A DNA stretch of 64,000 nt from contig JADMXW010000002.1 of NCBI GenBank assembly GCA_015548865.1, positions 145,008 through 209,007 of the forward strand, in the 5' to 3' direction. A program made the position numbers and the translations under genes. Origin of the DNA: Serratia marcescens (GTDB lineage Bacteria > Pseudomonadota > Gammaproteobacteria > Enterobacterales > Enterobacteriaceae). The notes beneath the pieces are model-generated. The model was not told the origin of the DNA. It worked only from the letters and a program-made list of their open reading frames with translations, and ran no database searches. Positions 1 to 10,681 of the stretch are shown here, piece by piece (the first letter of the stretch is position 1; each line of letters starts with the position of its first letter).

Positions 1-1
1 A

Positions 2-523
2 TTACTTACGCTTTAAACTGGCTAATACGGCAAACGGGTTTGGTTTTTCCGCCTCTTCAGGCAGTTTGCCAAACACCATGTCCGCTTCGGACACTTCACA
101 GTGTTCAGAATCATGTACCGGTGCGATGGGCAACACGAGAATAATCTCATCTTCAACCATCGCCAGCAAATCGACCTCGCCAAACTCATCGACATCGATT
201 GGCTCATACGCTTCCGGCAGAGCCTCCGCCTGCTCGTCATTGACGACAGGACTGAAACAAAATGTGGTGTGAATCTGATGTTTGAACGGTTTCCCGCAGC
301 GCTGGCACATCAGCGTAACGGCCACTTCTGCGCTGCCATTTATTACCGCCAGGCGCTGATTATCGATATTGAACGATAAAGACACCTGCACATCACTATC
401 CACACTGACCACAGACTCGGCAACGCGGGCTACTTGTTCAACCGTGTAGACGCCAACATAGTCTAAACGTTTCTGAGCCGTGCGAAACGCATCCAGGGTC
501 AGGGGTAATTTTACCTTTTGCAT
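2..523 (-). CDS. yceD: 23S rRNA accumulation protein YceD (DUF177)
   Basis: A 173-residue protein, the same length as E. coli YceD, which is needed for normal 23S rRNA accumulation. A Cys-X2-Cys pair (MCQRCGK) sits near residues 73-76, followed by the acidic C-terminal half typical of DUF177. In enterobacteria yceD is followed by rpmF, plsX and the fab genes; those would lie beyond the left edge. The gene is divergent from maf, with about 157 bp between the two starts. The stop codon is at positions 2-4, so the gene is complete. Identification rests on overall sequence similarity and on the maf/rluC/rne neighbourhood. Confidence 0.93.
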   Translation of the reverse strand: MQKVKLPLTLDAFRTAQKRLDYVGVYTVEQVARVAESVVSVDSDVQVSLSFNIDNQRLAVINGSAEVAVTLMCQRCGKPFKHQIHTTFCFSPVVNDEQAEALPEAYEPIDVDEFGEVDLLAMVEDEIILVLPIAPVHDSEHCEVSEADMVFGKLPEEAEKPNPFAVLASLKRK

Positions 524-680
524 AGGGCGCGCATATTAACGTCGTAACGACATAGAGTCAAAGGAAAAGGCTGCGTTGTCTCACTATTTTATCAAGATTC
601 GCATTCGCCCAGATTCGCTTTCTCAGCGGCGCACAGTGTAAAATGCCTTTTTTAATTACGCTACGGTTTATCGTAAAATT

Positions 681-1277
681 ATGTCTCAGATTGTGCTCGC
701 CTCCACTTCCCCCTACCGCAAAAGCCTGTTATCCAAGCTGGGGTTACCTTTTCTTTGCGCCAATCCCGACATTGATGAAACGCCGTTCCCGCAGGAGAGC
801 GCCCTCTCGCTGGTTGAGCGCCTGGCGCGAGAAAAAGCGCAAGCACTGGCCGTAACATACCCTAATCACTTGATTATTGGCGGCGATCAAGTCTGCGTGC
901 TCAACGGGGTTATTACCGGAAAACCCCTGACGCCCGAAAACGCTGCACAACAGTTACGTCTTGCAAGCGGTACCTGTGTTTCCTTTTATACCGGGTTGGC
1001 ACTGTTGAACAGCGCCAATGGCGCGGTGCAATCACGGGTCGAACCCTTTGAAGTCCATTTTCGCACGCTGAGTGAAGAGGAGATTGCCGCCTACCTGTCA
1101 CGAGAGCAACCCTGGAACTGTGCTGGCAGTTTTAAAAGTGAAGGATTGGGGATCAGTCTGTTTGATAAACTATCCGGGCGCGATCCGAATACACTCGTTG
1201 GTCTGCCACTCATTGCGCTGTGTGAGATGCTACGCCGCGAAGGCGTAAACCCGTTAACGATGGCTGGGTTAGGGTAA
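681..1277 (+). CDS. yceF: Maf-like nucleotide pyrophosphatase YceF (7-methyl-GTP pyrophosphatase)
   Basis: This 198-residue protein opens with the Maf signature ASTSPYRK at residues 7-14 and has the catalytic-region motif IIGGDQV further in. The YceF subgroup hydrolyses 7-methyl-GTP to 7-methyl-GMP and pyrophosphate and is thought to keep modified nucleotides out of RNA. Its place beside yceD and rluC matches the E. coli yceF locus, so YceF is more likely than the dTTPase paralogue YhdE. Substrate specificity is taken from the family, not from a residue test here. Confidence 0.9.
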   Translation: MSQIVLASTSPYRKSLLSKLGLPFLCANPDIDETPFPQESALSLVERLAREKAQALAVTYPNHLIIGGDQVCVLNGVITGKPLTPENAAQQLRLASGTCVSFYTGLALLNSANGAVQSRVEPFEVHFRTLSEEEIAAYLSREQPWNCAGSFKSEGLGISLFDKLSGRDPNTLVGLPLIALCEMLRREGVNPLTMAGLG

Positions 1278-1321
1278 CCCGCACGCATTGCGTCACAGTC
1301 CCTCTCGTTATCCCCGCCCCA

Positions 1322-1410
1322 CTCTCGTCATCCTCGGCGAAAGCCGGGGATCTCAGTGAGAAAAAATGCGTTTCTTCTGCACGAGATTCCCGCCTTCGTG
1401 GGAATGACGG
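1322..1410 (+). repeat. Palindromic intergenic repeat, copy A
   Basis: An imperfect inverted repeat of about 90 bp. One end carries 'cgtcatcctcggcgaaagc', the middle 'gcgtttcttc', and the other end 'cccgccttcgtgggaatgac'. The same element occurs inverted at 6403-6490 and 13099-13186. It lies between the convergent maf and rluC genes. With no coding capacity and strictly intergenic copies, it is best read as a MITE-like or ERIC-class repeat. A family name could not be assigned. Confidence 0.8.
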
Positions 1411-1459
1411 TTAGTGGCGGAATTTACTGTTTTAGATAGGTTACCCAGCATCACTGATG

Positions 1460-2413
1460 TTATTTCTGCTGCCGTAACACCTGCAAGCAGTGGCGTAATG
1501 CCGCATCAAGTGGTGCTTCGATACGCATCGTCTCACCCGTACTGGGATGTTCAAAGGTTAACGACTGCGCATGCAGGAATAGACGCGACAACCCAGTGGG
1601 TGCCAATTGCCGATCAAACTCGCGATCGCCATAGCGGTCATCAAATGCAATAGGATGGCCCGCATGCAGCGTGTGCACACGAATCTGGTGCGTGCGTCCT
1701 GTTACTGGGCTGGCACGCACCAGCGTCGCCTGCTCAAACCGCTCTTCTACCTTGAAGCGGGTTTCTGAGGGTTTACCTTCGCTACTGACGCGCACAACAC
1801 GTTCACCGCTTTGCAAAATATTTTTTAACAACGGTGCCTGTACCACTTTACAATGGGATTGCCACTGGCCGCGCACCAGCGCCAGATAATTTTTTTGCAT
1901 CCCTTTGAGGCGCAATTGTTCATGCAGCGCACGCAGCGCTGAGCGCTTTTTCGCGATCAGCAATACGCCGGAAGTATCGCGATCGAGACGGTGCACCAAC
2001 TCCAGAAAGCGTGCTTCCGGCCGCAGAGCACGCAACCCTTCAATCACGCCGAAACTCAATCCGCTACCGCCGTGCACCGCTGTACCCGTGGGTTTATTGA
2101 GCACGATCAGGCTGTCATCCTCATACAGAATACAATCGGCCAGCGCAGCGACCTTACCAAGGCTCGCAGACACCACGGGTTCGTCACGCTCTGCCACTCT
2201 GACAGGCGGAACTCTGACTTCATCGCCATCCAGCAGTTTGTATTCCGGCTTGATACGTTTTTTGTTCACCCGCACCTCGCCTTTACGCAAGATGCGGTAA
2301 ATCATACTTTTTGGCACGCCTTTAAGACGCGCAAGTAAAAAGTTGTCGATTCGCTGTCCCGCTTCATCAGCAGAAATTGCGATAAATTGTACTGAAGGAT
2401 TCTCTGTTTTCAT
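1460..2413 (-). CDS. rluC: 23S rRNA pseudouridine synthase RluC (positions 955/2504/2580)
   Basis: A 317-residue RluA-family pseudouridine synthase. An N-terminal S4 RNA-binding domain covers about residues 18-80 and the catalytic domain follows. The catalytic aspartate is Asp144 in the motif HRLDRDTSG, the position known for E. coli RluC. The enzyme makes three pseudouridines in 23S rRNA near the peptidyl-transferase centre. It is divergent from rne, as in E. coli. The paralogue RluD also has an S4 domain, but the N-terminal sequence and the rne neighbour favour RluC. Confidence 0.96.
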   Translation of the reverse strand: MKTENPSVQFIAISADEAGQRIDNFLLARLKGVPKSMIYRILRKGEVRVNKKRIKPEYKLLDGDEVRVPPVRVAERDEPVVSASLGKVAALADCILYEDDSLIVLNKPTGTAVHGGSGLSFGVIEGLRALRPEARFLELVHRLDRDTSGVLLIAKKRSALRALHEQLRLKGMQKNYLALVRGQWQSHCKVVQAPLLKNILQSGERVVRVSSEGKPSETRFKVEERFEQATLVRASPVTGRTHQIRVHTLHAGHPIAFDDRYGDREFDRQLAPTGLSRLFLHAQSLTFEHPSTGETMRIEAPLDAALRHCLQVLRQQK

Positions 2414-3009
2414 GATGCGCGATTCTAAATAGCCCGTGCAGATAGCGCCACTTCTTTTTATGTGCTTAACTGTCTATCAGGTACTTAATGGGTTGTTACA
2501 TAGAGATTGGACCAACTGATTGCAATCGAGCTGACGGGTTCTCGTAATATTACCGCCTGTTTGATTAAAATCAGGACAACAATCTTGTTGCGCCCCCGTA
2601 AAGTCACCTTGCTATAACAGTACCAGCAATGGAATAATGCTGTGGTTTTATCCGCCTATCTTCCTGAAACAGTGGAAAGGGTGAAATTGTTAAATTTGCC
2701 TGATAACGCATAAACGCAGCAATGGCGTAAGACGTAATGTGGAATCAAGCAGTTAGCGGGCTGCGGATGGCAGCTTGACCGGTAAATGGAATCAGATCTG
2801 GTGACCCTTCTTCAGAAGCTGTTCCCTCAGTAAATGTGCTGTTTTCCATCAGGAAATACAGGCTACCGAAATATGCGCCTCTATGCAGGCGACAACCGGG
2901 AGGTTGACGTCCCTGCGATAAGCCACGAGGCCATCGGTGAACCCGGTCATTCGGCATCTTTGTCCGCAGTTCTATCAATGATGCAAGTAAAAATAACGAG
3001 TAAGTTAAG
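2414..3009 (+). promoter_or_regulatory. rne promoter and long autoregulatory 5' leader region
   Basis: This 596-bp interval has no credible gene. In E. coli, rne has a leader of about 361 nt whose hairpins let RNase E degrade its own mRNA. An extended -10 promoter sits at about the same distance here: TTGCGC at 2588-2593, a 19-bp spacer, then TG-C-TATAAC with the -10 at 2613-2618. Start near 2625 would give a leader of about 385 nt. Several GC-rich segments between 2755 and 2945 could form the hairpins. Promoter and length are read from sequence; autoregulation is inferred from E. coli. Confidence 0.6.
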
Positions 3010-6000
3010 ATGAAAAGAATGCTAATTAACGCGACTCAGCAAGAAGAGTTGCGTGTTGCTTTGGTTGATGGTCAACGGCTCTACGATCTGGATATTGAAA
3101 GCCCCGGCCATGAGCAAAAGAAAGCCAATATCTATAAAGGAAAAATCACCCGCATTGAACCCAGTCTTGAAGCTGCTTTCGTTGATTACGGCGCAGAAAG
3201 ACACGGTTTCCTTCCCCTAAAAGAGATTGCTCGCGAATATTTCCCCAGTAACTATGCCTCCCATGGTCGTCCCAACATTAAAGATGTGTTGCGCGAAGGA
3301 CAGGAAGTTATCGTTCAGGTCGATAAAGAAGAGCGCGGTAACAAGGGCGCAGCGCTAACTACCTTTATCAGTTTGGCGGGCAGCTATCTGGTACTGATGC
3401 CGAATAACCCGCGTGCGGGTGGTATTTCCCGCCGTATCGAAGGCGATGATCGTACCGAATTGAAAGAAGCGCTCAGTTCGTTAGAACTGCCTGACGGAAT
3501 GGGGCTTATTGTGCGTACTGCTGGCGTTGGCAAATCTGCCGATGCGCTGCAGTGGGATTTGGCGTTTCGGTTGAAACACTGGGAAGCCATCAAGAAAGCC
3601 GCTGAAGGACGCGCTGCACCTTTCCTGATTCATCAGGAAAGCAACGTCATAGTCCGTGCATTCCGTGACTACCTGCGTCCGGATATTGGTGAAATCCTTA
3701 TCGACAACCCCAAAATCCTCGATCTGGCCAGAGAGCATATCGCGGCGCTGGGCCGTCCAGATTTCAGCAGCAAGATAAAATTGTACAGCGGTGAAATTCC
3801 GCTGTTCAGTCACTATCAGATCGAATCTCAGATTGAGTCCGCTTTCCAACGTGAAGTTCGCTTGCCTTCTGGCGGCTCCATTGTTATCGATACCACAGAA
3901 GCATTGACGGCGATCGACATCAACTCGGCCCGTGCAACTCGCGGTGGTGATATCGAAGAAACCGCATTCAACACCAACCTGGAAGCGGCAGATGAAATCG
4001 CTCGCCAGTTACGCCTGCGCGACCTTGGCGGTTTGATTGTCATCGACTTTATCGATATGACGCCGGTTCGCCACCAACGTGAAGTGGAAAACCGCTTGCG
4101 CGATGCCGTTCGTCAGGATCGCGCTCGTATTCAGATTGGCCGTATTTCCCGTTTCGGTCTGCTGGAAATGTCTCGTCAACGGTTGAGCCCTTCACTGGGT
4201 GAATCCAGCCACCACGTGTGCCCTCGCTGTAGTGGGACGGGGACCATCCGTGATAACGAATCTTTGTCGCTCTCTATTCTGCGGCTGATTGAAGAAGAAG
4301 CGCTGAAAGAGAACACCCGCGAAGTCCACGCTATCGTTCCTGTGCCTATCGCGTCTTATCTGCTTAACGAAAAACGCGAAGCCGTAAACGCGATTGAAAA
4401 ACGTCAGGGTGGTGTGCGCGCCGTTATCGTACCGCACGATGGCATGCAAACACCGCACTACAACGTCTTGCGTATTCGTAAGGGCGAAGAAAAAACCACG
4501 CTCAGCTATCTCCTGCCACAACGGCTCGAGGCCGAAGCGCAGCAGGTTCAGGAAGAGCAGACGCTGGAGCGTAAGGCACCTGAGCAGCCAGCCTTGGCTA
4601 CGTTCACCATGCCGGACCTGCCCGAAACGCCTGTAATTACACCGAAAGCAACGCCAAAGGCTACCCCAGAGCACGCCTCTGCGCCGGCGACGCCAGGGCT
4701 GTTTGGCCGTCTTTTTGATGCATTAAAGAGCATGTTTGGCAGCGCAGAGACCCAGCCAAGCAGCGCCGATACGCAAGAAAATACTGCCACAGAGCAGCGT
4801 CAGGAACGTCGTTCAGGGCGTCGTCAAGGGTCAAACAACCGTCGCGATCGTAATCAACGTGACGGCGCGCGCGATAACCGTGACGGCAACCGGGAGAACC
4901 GAGAGTCTCGTGACGATAATCGTCGCAACAAACGTCAGAATGCCCCTGCGGTAGCAGAAACCGTCGCACCGGTTGAAGAAACGCCAGAAAAGGCGCCGCG
5001 TGACGATCAACAGCGCCGTGAACAACGCGCAGAACGTCAACGTCGTCGCCAAGAAGAAAAACGTCAGGCGCAGCAAGACGTCAAAGCCCTGAACCGAGAC
5101 GAAGAAGAGACGCAAGAAGACGTTGAACAGGAGAAACCGACTCAGGTGATGCCGCGTCGTCAACGCCGCCAGTTAGCGCAGAAAGTGCGTATAACCGACG
5201 GTGAGACTTCGCAAGCTGACAACCAGACCAATATCCCTGAACTTCCGGCTCCCGTTGTCGAGCACGCACTGCCGCTGTTGACGGATACCACGCCAAATGT
5301 CACGTCGGATACGGAAGCTAATGGCGAGCAAGCGGAAGCTGGCCGTAGCGATGCAAACATGCCGCGTCGTTCACGTCGTTCTCCACGTCATCTGCGCGTT
5401 AGCGGCCAGCGTCGTCGTCGTTACCGTGATGAGCGTTATCCGACACAGTCGCCTATGCCGTTGGCCCAAGCATCAGCTTCACCAGAAATGGCCTCAGGCA
5501 AAGTATGGATTCGCTACCCAGTGGCTACGGTAGAACAAAGTGAAGAGCTGTCAACTGAGCTGTCACCCGTATCAGAAACACCGATTGCAGCACTGCCCGT
5601 GGTCGTAGCTCCGGATGAACACGCGCATCCGATTGCTACACCCGTCGCAGAGGCTGCCGTTGTCCAGATCGCAGCAGAAGCTGTAAACGCTGTTGAAGAC
5701 ATCGAGGCAACTCATGCCATTGCTGAACAAACGGCAGTTGAACATGCGGCTGCAGAACCTGTTGCAGCGGAAGATGTCATCGTTTCAAATGCCGTTGAAT
5801 CAGAAAACGTGAGTACCGCAGACGTTTCCCCTGTCGCGGTTGATAATGCGATCGTGGAAACTGCCACAGTACCAAGCTCTACTGTCGAAGAGGAGCCTGT
5901 TGTTACTTCCTCCTCTCCAGCGGTAACGTCGGTAAGCATACCCGTTGAGTCCGCCGAGGAGCAATCCGCAGCCGCAGACGTTCAGCTGGCTGTGGAAGAA

Positions 6001-6351
6001 ACCACACTTATTGCCGAAGACGCGCCAGTCAAGGTTGAGGCGGTCGAAACGCCTACTGCATCAGTAGACGTTGTTGAGACTGCCACACCGGCAGCCGCTG
6101 TCGAGACTGCACCACAGGTTGCTGCGACCACTGTTCGCGCTGTACAGCCTTTACGCACCTCAGCTAAACAGCAGCAGCATGCCTCTGCGCCGATGACCAA
6201 AGCGCCTGCACCGACCTACGTTGCTGAAGCACCACGCCAAAGCGATTGGGTTCGGCCAAAAACCGAGTTTGCCGGTAAAGGTAGCGCAGGTGGTCACTCG
6301 GCCGTGAATCATGCGAGTGCATCAGCGGCAAAACCTGCGGCTTTCGAGTAA
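3010..6351 (+). CDS. rne: Ribonuclease E
   Basis: The protein has 1113 residues (E. coli has 1061). The catalytic half is textbook: S1 domain at about residues 36-119, DNase I-like active site with Asp303 (AIDINS) and Asp346 (IDFIDM), and the Zn-link cysteines Cys404 and Cys407 (CPRC). The C-terminal half is low-complexity scaffold: an arginine-rich RNA-binding stretch around residues 600-720, another basic patch near 785-810, then a long Ala/Val/Glu-rich tail ending in a short conserved segment of the kind that binds PNPase. It initiates mRNA decay and processes rRNA and tRNA as the degradosome scaffold at the inner membrane. The extra length lies in the acidic tail. A strong terminator follows. 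Confidence 0.98.
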   Translation: MKRMLINATQQEELRVALVDGQRLYDLDIESPGHEQKKANIYKGKITRIEPSLEAAFVDYGAERHGFLPLKEIAREYFPSNYASHGRPNIKDVLREGQEVIVQVDKEERGNKGAALTTFISLAGSYLVLMPNNPRAGGISRRIEGDDRTELKEALSSLELPDGMGLIVRTAGVGKSADALQWDLAFRLKHWEAIKKAAEGRAAPFLIHQESNVIVRAFRDYLRPDIGEILIDNPKILDLAREHIAALGRPDFSSKIKLYSGEIPLFSHYQIESQIESAFQREVRLPSGGSIVIDTTEALTAIDINSARATRGGDIEETAFNTNLEAADEIARQLRLRDLGGLIVIDFIDMTPVRHQREVENRLRDAVRQDRARIQIGRISRFGLLEMSRQRLSPSLGESSHHVCPRCSGTGTIRDNESLSLSILRLIEEEALKENTREVHAIVPVPIASYLLNEKREAVNAIEKRQGGVRAVIVPHDGMQTPHYNVLRIRKGEEKTTLSYLLPQRLEAEAQQVQEEQTLERKAPEQPALATFTMPDLPETPVITPKATPKATPEHASAPATPGLFGRLFDALKSMFGSAETQPSSADTQENTATEQRQERRSGRRQGSNNRRDRNQRDGARDNRDGNRENRESRDDNRRNKRQNAPAVAETVAPVEETPEKAPRDDQQRREQRAERQRRRQEEKRQAQQDVKALNRDEEETQEDVEQEKPTQVMPRRQRRQLAQKVRITDGETSQADNQTNIPELPAPVVEHALPLLTDTTPNVTSDTEANGEQAEAGRSDANMPRRSRRSPRHLRVSGQRRRRYRDERYPTQSPMPLAQASASPEMASGKVWIRYPVATVEQSEELSTELSPVSETPIAALPVVVAPDEHAHPIATPVAEAAVVQIAAEAVNAVEDIEATHAIAEQTAVEHAAAEPVAAEDVIVSNAVESENVSTADVSPVAVDNAIVETATVPSSTVEEEPVVTSSSPAVTSVSIPVESAEEQSAAADVQLAVEETTLIAEDAPVKVEAVETPTASVDVVETATPAAAVETAPQVAATTVRAVQPLRTSAKQQQHASAPMTKAPAPTYVAEAPRQSDWVRPKTEFAGKGSAGGHSAVNHASASAAKPAAFE

Positions 6352-6367
6352 ACAAGCCACTCAGGCA

Positions 6368-6398
6368 CAAAAAACCCCTCAACAGAGGGGTTTTTTGT
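6368..6398 (+). terminator. Rho-independent terminator of rne
   Basis: The stem cccctc / gagggg with loop aaca is flanked by an A run and followed by six T. It lies 17 bp after the rne stop codon and just before repeat copy B. Confidence 0.9.
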
Positions 6399-6402
6399 GT
6401 TT

Positions 6403-6490
6403 GTCATTCCCGCGAAGACGGGAATCTCTTGCCGAAGAAACGCGTTTATCCTCACAGAGATCCCCTGCCTTCACCGAGGATGATGAGGGG
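6403..6490 (-). repeat. Palindromic intergenic repeat, copy B
   Basis: The reverse complement aligns along its whole length with copy A at 1322-1410: shared ends 'cgtcttcgcgggaatgac' and 'catcctcggtgaaggcaggg', shared centre 'gcgtttcttc'. It lies between the rne terminator and the convergent monooxygenase gene. Confidence 0.8.
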
Positions 6491-6527
6491 AAAATGGAAA
6501 ATGAAATGGCATTAACGGGGTAGGCTC

Positions 6528-6815
6528 TTAAACCAGCACACGTAACGGTGTCACGACCATCCCCAACGTTTTACCTTCCAACTCAGCAACCAGTTGCTGA
6601 AAGTGCGGGGTTGCTTCATGCTCCGTCAGCACTTCACGGCTTAACCAACGCTCAAAAAAAACGAATGTACCTGGGATTTCCAGTGATTCGTGCAGATCGT
6701 ATTGCAGGTTTCCCGCTTCGGCACGGCTAGGGGCAACAACTTTTTTTACCGCTTGTGCCACGGCATCAATGTGCTCCGGCTTAGCCTGAATACTGGCGAC
6801 AATGCGCAATTCCAT
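6528..6815 (-). CDS. Antibiotic biosynthesis monooxygenase (ABM) domain protein, YgiN-like
   Basis: A 95-residue single-domain protein of the dimeric alpha/beta-barrel (ABM) superfamily. It opens with MELRIVASIQAKPEHIDAV and has the family pattern of a Tyr-Asp-Leu-His segment (residues about 39-42) and a Phe-Phe-Glu-Arg-Trp strand (FVFFERW). Relatives such as YgiN act on quinols, but small ABM proteins vary widely in substrate, so no reaction is assigned. The start is supported by an aggag-type ribosome site ('caggagtaacatatg' on the minus strand). It is divergent from pyrC and stands alone. Confidence 0.75.
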   Translation of the reverse strand: MELRIVASIQAKPEHIDAVAQAVKKVVAPSRAEAGNLQYDLHESLEIPGTFVFFERWLSREVLTEHEATPHFQQLVAELEGKTLGMVVTPLRVLV

Positions 6816-7063
6816 ATGTTACTCCTGTTATTTATCTCAGTTAGCCACAAATGGCATAGCTGAGAAATTAGCGATGGGGTTTACCATACGCTACTCTTGC
6901 GTTGCCGTGTACCCTGTACGTATTCCGTTAGCACAGAACGCCACTCGCCGTGAACCTGCATCCCTAACAACAAACGGATGCATTTCCAGCGCTTTACGCT
7001 TATGCTTATGTCCCGCCATATCTGCTTGTGACATTTAGCATTTAGCCCGCTGGAGCGCTTTTC

Positions 7064-8107
7064 ATGACGACATTGTCCACCGTTTTAAAAATTCGCCGTC
7101 CTGACGACTGGCATCTTCATCTGCGCGACGATAACGTACTCGCCACCGTTCTTCCTTTTACCAGCCGTCATTTTGGCCGCGCTATTGTAATGCCCAACCT
7201 GACACCACCAATTACCAGTATCACCAGCGCGCTGGCCTATCGTGAGCGTATTCTTGCCGCGATCCCAGCGGGTGATGACTTTACGCCTCTAATGACCTGC
7301 TATCTGACAGACTCATTAGACCCGAAAGAGGTAGTGGACGGTTTCCACAAAGGGGTCTTTACCGCAGCTAAACTTTATCCGGCAAACGCTACGACCAATT
7401 CCAGTTTTGGTGTCACCGATGTCGCCAATATCTACCCCATCCTTGAACAGATGGCTGAGATCGGCATGCCATTGCTTATCCACGGAGAAGTCACCGATCC
7501 GGCGATTGATATCTTCGACCGTGAGGCTCGCTTTATTGAATCGGTAATGGAACCTCTACGCAAACGCTTCCCCAGGCTGAAAATTGTGTTTGAGCACATT
7601 ACTACCCGTGAAGCCGCACAGTATGTATTAGCCGGAGATCGCTATCTGGGGGCTACCGTGACGCCGCAACATTTGATGTTTAACCGTAACCATATGCTGG
7701 TGGGTGGCGTGCGGCCCCATTTGTATTGCTTGCCGATTCTAAAACGCAATATTCATCAGCAGGCGCTACGTGATGCAGTTGCCAGCGGTTCAGACCGTTT
7801 CTTTCTGGGCACGGATTCTGCTCCCCATGCACGACACAAGAAAGAGGCGAGTTGCGGTTGCGCTGGGGTGTTTAATGCGCAGGCTGCCCTGTGTGCCTAC
7901 GCTACCGTATTTGAGGAGATTGGCGCACTGGATAAGTTTGAGGCGTTCTGTTCGCTTAATGGACCTGCATTTTATGGTCTACCGGTAAACGAAGGTTGGA
8001 TTGAACTGCATAAGGCGCCTACCACCTTCCCTGACACCATCGCATTGGGTGATGACGCTTTGGTGCCCTTCCTTGCGGGTCAAACCCTGAGCTGGCAAGT
8101 ACGCTAA
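7064..8107 (+). CDS. pyrC: Dihydroorotase, type II
   Basis: This 347-residue zinc amidohydrolase catalyses reversible cyclisation of carbamoyl-aspartate to dihydroorotate, step three of de novo pyrimidine synthesis. The metal ligands are in place: His17 and His19 in WHLHLRD, the carboxylated Lys103 in [13 protein letters not shown], and later histidines and an aspartate (LGTDSAPH). Length and N-terminus match E. coli PyrC (348 residues). In E. coli translation is tuned by CTP through start-site selection and a leader hairpin; I could not confirm an equivalent hairpin in 'agcccgctggagcgc' just upstream. Its neighbour dinI is as in E. coli. Confidence 0.97.
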   Translation: MTTLSTVLKIRRPDDWHLHLRDDNVLATVLPFTSRHFGRAIVMPNLTPPITSITSALAYRERILAAIPAGDDFTPLMTCYLTDSLDPKEVVDGFHKGVFTAAKLYPANATTNSSFGVTDVANIYPILEQMAEIGMPLLIHGEVTDPAIDIFDREARFIESVMEPLRKRFPRLKIVFEHITTREAAQYVLAGDRYLGATVTPQHLMFNRNHMLVGGVRPHLYCLPILKRNIHQQALRDAVASGSDRFFLGTDSAPHARHKKEASCGCAGVFNAQAALCAYATVFEEIGALDKFEAFCSLNGPAFYGLPVNEGWIELHKAPTTFPDTIALGDDALVPFLAGQTLSWQVR

Positions 8108-8115
8108 TCACATCA

Positions 8116-8150
8116 CAGGTGTGCTGAACCCTATCGGTACACCTGGTTTT
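8116..8150 (+). terminator. Probable pyrC terminator
   Basis: A 7-bp stem (caggtgt / acacctg) with a loop of about 17 nt is followed by gg and four T, beginning 9 bp after the pyrC stop. Confidence 0.6.
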
Positions 8151-8198
8151 ACACCACCGCATCATGTACAGCGCAAATTTTTCTATCCTTGTGTTGCC

Positions 8199-8244
8199 CT
8201 CTCCTGTAATTAACTGTATAAATAAACAGTTAATTACAGGAGAG
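8199..8244 (+). promoter_or_regulatory. LexA (SOS) operator of dinI inside a 19-bp perfect inverted repeat
   Basis: CTGT-N8-ACAG at 8214-8229 (CTGTATAAATAAACAG) is a consensus LexA box. The symmetry continues outward: the 19-nt arm at 8199-8217 is the exact reverse complement of 8226-8244. The right arm contains the dinI ribosome-binding site (aggag, 8238-8242), four bases before the ATG. LexA repression of dinI is established in E. coli. Confidence 0.92.
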
Positions 8245-8248
8245 CATC

Positions 8249-8488
8249 ATGCGCGTAGAACTCACACTAGCCAAATCAGCCCCCTTACCCGCTGGCGCCA
8301 TTGAAGCCTTGACGCACGAACTGACACAGCGCGTACACCGACATTATCCCGAAACCGCTATTCAGGTTCGCTATGCCGCAGGGAATAACCTGAGCGTATT
8401 GGGTGGCAGCAAAGATGACAAAGAGCGGATTTCTGAGATTTTGCAAGAGACATGGGAGAGCGCAGACGATTGGTTTAGTGCGCAATAA
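8249..8488 (+). CDS. dinI: DNA damage-inducible protein I (RecA modulator)
   Basis: A 79-residue protein (E. coli DinI has 81) with the conserved N-terminus MRVELTLAK, the middle VRYAAGNNLSV, and the acidic C-terminal helix that mimics DNA and binds RecA filaments. DinI stabilises RecA filaments and modulates LexA and UmuD cleavage during the SOS response. A LexA box lies immediately upstream. The start follows a good aggag site by six bases. Gene order pyrC-dinI-(small gene)-bssS is close to E. coli. Confidence 0.95.
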   Translation: MRVELTLAKSAPLPAGAIEALTHELTQRVHRHYPETAIQVRYAAGNNLSVLGGSKDDKERISEILQETWESADDWFSAQ

Positions 8489-8582
8489 TCACTGGCATTA
8501 ATAATCGAGACCCTCTATTTTAATCTTTGTAGTCTTCACAATAGCCGGTAAGCGCGCTTAGCATGGTCGATGACGGAGGGAC

Positions 8583-8846
8583 ATGACAATGACGGTAGAG
8601 AAACCAGAACAAGCCATGACGTTCGGCGAATTATTGGCACTGATAGGTGATCAACAGCATAAAATTGATGCGCTGGAGCTGGCATTTTCTTCTCTGGCAT
8701 TTGCATTGGATGAAAGGACGGCTCAACTGCTGTTGCATAACTTAAAACTGGAATCACACAACGAAATTCGCGCTGAGCAAACCAAAAAACATCTGGCATT
8801 GCTCATTGCAGTGTTTGAAAAGAATGCCGGTATTAGCGCTGAGTAG
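8583..8846 (+). CDS. Small helical protein of unknown function (YecF/IraP-like pattern)
   Basis: An 87-residue protein I cannot place firmly. From about residue 13 it is mostly predicted helix with heptad-like leucines (GELLALIGDQQHKIDALELAF), as seen in small enterobacterial coiled-coil proteins such as YecF (DUF2594) or the RpoS anti-adapter IraP. That resemblance is of pattern only. A ggaggg ribosome site precedes the ATG at 8583; a second in-frame ATG two codons later is also possible. It sits between dinI and bssS as its own unit, with a terminator-like hairpin after it. Confidence 0.65.
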   Translation: MTMTVEKPEQAMTFGELLALIGDQQHKIDALELAFSSLAFALDERTAQLLLHNLKLESHNEIRAEQTKKHLALLIAVFEKNAGISAE

Positions 8847-8865
8847 CCTCTCTCAGCGGCTTTCC

Positions 8866-8907
8866 AAATGATATCCTCTTGTTTTTAGGGGATATCATTT
8901 TCAGAAA
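8866..8907 (+). terminator. Terminator-like hairpin after the 87-residue gene
   Basis: Two 11-bp arms (aaatgatatcc and ggatatcattt) enclose a loop of 13 nt; an interrupted T-rich stretch follows. It lies 20 bp after the stop codon. Confidence 0.6.
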
Positions 8908-9044
8908 TTTTTCTTTGCAAAAATAGTCGAAATAACTCACCTGCTGTACAAAAGTCACAGTATACTTAAGTTGCTCTTGTTAATAAGGAGCCGCCCAAGC
9001 CTCGTTAGTCACTCACGTTAGTAACTAGTCAATAAGGGGTATGT

Positions 9045-9299
9045 ATGGACAGAAAAAATGAAGTTATTCAGACACATCCTCTCGTAGGATGGGATATCAG
9101 CACCGTTGACAGTTATGACGCCATGATGATCCGCTTGCATTATTTATCAACTCCAGACCAGGCTCCCGCAGAAGCAAACGTAGGCCGAACGTTATGGCTT
9201 ACCACCGATGTAGCAAGGCAACTTATTTATATTCTTGAAGCTGGTATCGCTAAAATTGAGTCAACGGATTGCCAACCACAGGATCTGCTCAAGCACTAG
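9045..9299 (+). CDS. bssS: Biofilm formation regulator BssS
   Basis: An 84-residue protein nearly superimposable on E. coli BssS (YceP): it has NEVIQTHPLVGWDISTVDSY near the start and LWLTTDVARQ in the middle. BssS affects biofilm formation and indole/AI-2-dependent expression in E. coli, by an unknown mechanism. The start follows an aagggg ribosome site. A 13-bp perfect hairpin follows the gene. Confidence 0.93.
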   Translation: MDRKNEVIQTHPLVGWDISTVDSYDAMMIRLHYLSTPDQAPAEANVGRTLWLTTDVARQLIYILEAGIAKIESTDCQPQDLLKH

Positions 9300-9330
9300 A
9301 CTACCGATTTCTCAGCTATCTGTTCTCTCG

Positions 9331-9360
9331 TAATAACACCGCCATAAGGCGGTGTTATTA
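9331..9360. terminator. Hairpin between bssS and trhO
   Basis: A 13-bp perfect stem (taataacaccgcc / ggcggtgttatta) with loop ataa lies between two convergent genes. There is no T run beyond the arm itself, so it is more likely a bidirectional 3'-end stabiliser or weak terminator. Confidence 0.6.
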
Positions 9361-9412
9361 CATTCAGCCTGCTTAAGTTTCCATCATGAACGCAACATCA
9401 TCAATGGCCTTG

Positions 9413-10483
9413 TCATTGTACTTCGCTGTCGTTTTCGTCAGGTGTCGGGATACGCAGTGTGCCAGTCAGTCGGCTCCGTGATTTATTGAAAATCTTCATG
9501 CTGGTTTCCCGCCCACGGCGCCGTTCCCGCTGTTCTTCAAGCGGCAACGTCAGTTCATCGCTGCAAGCCTCACTGCAACACCCCTGGTATGCAACCTGGC
9601 AACGCGGACATTGGATGAAGAGTAAGTGGCAACCCGCATTGCGGCAGTTGGTGTGTGTATCGCATGGTTCACCACATTGATGGCAATGCGCGATAACATC
9701 CTCAGAGATGCGTTCTCCCATACGCTCATCGAACACAAAATTTTTACCGATAAATTTCACCGGTAGTCCCTGTGCTTTGGCCTGGCGAGTGTATTCAATG
9801 ATGCCACCCTCTACATGGTAGACATGTTTGAAGCCTTGGTGGCGCATATAAGCGCTGGCCTTCTCACAGCGAATGCCCCCCGTACAATACATCACGATAT
9901 TTTTATCACGCGCATGTGCGAGCATTTCGGCTGCCATCGGCAGTTGTTCACGAAAGGTATCCGACGGCACTTCAAGCGCATTCTCAAAGTGTCCTACTTC
10001 ATACTCGTAATGGTTACGCATGTCCACAAACAGCGTATCGGGATCGTTTGCCATTGCATTGACTGCATCGGCTTTCAGATAGGCACCGATATCACTGGGA
10101 TTAAAGGTGGGATCATCGATACCATCTGCCACGATACGATCGCGAACTTTCATCCGCAGCACCCAAAAAGACTTTCCATCGTCATCCAACGCCACATTGA
10201 GCCGAATTTGATCCAGCGCTGGATGCGCGTTATACAGTACGACTTTGAAATCGTCGAAGCGGCTTGCGGGCACGCTAATCTGCGCATTAATCCCCTCAGA
10301 TGCCACATAGACACGACCAAACACATTGCATTGCTGAAATTGGATGTAGAGGCTATCGCGAAATGCCTGCACATCATCAATAGCAAAATATTTATAGAAA
10401 GAAACTGTCGTGCGCGGCTCGGTTTCCGCAAGCATACGCGCTTTCAGTTCCTCATTGGAAACACGGTTGTGTAACACTGGCAT
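9413..10483 (-). CDS. trhO: tRNA uridine(34) hydroxylase TrhO (YceA, rhodanese family)
   Basis: This 356-residue protein has an N-terminal acylphosphatase-like domain, a rhodanese domain at about residues 145-240 with catalytic-loop cysteines in [12 protein letters not shown], and a C-terminal cysteine-rich region ([24 protein letters not shown]) that probably binds metal. TrhO uses O2 to make 5-hydroxyuridine at the wobble position of several tRNAs. Length and domain order match E. coli YceA (350 residues). It is convergent with bssS. Confidence 0.94.
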   Translation of the reverse strand: MPVLHNRVSNEELKARMLAETEPRTTVSFYKYFAIDDVQAFRDSLYIQFQQCNVFGRVYVASEGINAQISVPASRFDDFKVVLYNAHPALDQIRLNVALDDDGKSFWVLRMKVRDRIVADGIDDPTFNPSDIGAYLKADAVNAMANDPDTLFVDMRNHYEYEVGHFENALEVPSDTFREQLPMAAEMLAHARDKNIVMYCTGGIRCEKASAYMRHQGFKHVYHVEGGIIEYTRQAKAQGLPVKFIGKNFVFDERMGERISEDVIAHCHQCGEPCDTHTNCRNAGCHLLFIQCPRCQVAYQGCCSEACSDELTLPLEEQRERRRGRETSMKIFNKSRSRLTGTLRIPTPDENDSEVQ

Positions 10484-10681
10484 GGTGTACGTTCCTGTCT
10501 TCAGCGAGGGTTAACCAGATTATAACGTTACAGCGACATGTGCATAACGCGCGACATTATAGCTGATAGCCATTTTTACGCCAAAGGAGGAATTCGTGCG
10601 GGGTGGGGAAAATCTGCGACACGGAAAAAATATCTCGGCGTATGATGGTTTGTTCGTTTTCCCTTGGATAAGGATACCACT

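Noticed and set aside
4192..5360. Several long frames opposite the RNase E C-terminal half
   Set aside because: Shadows of the biased, repetitive Arg/Glu-rich rne sequence; the sense frame is unmistakable.
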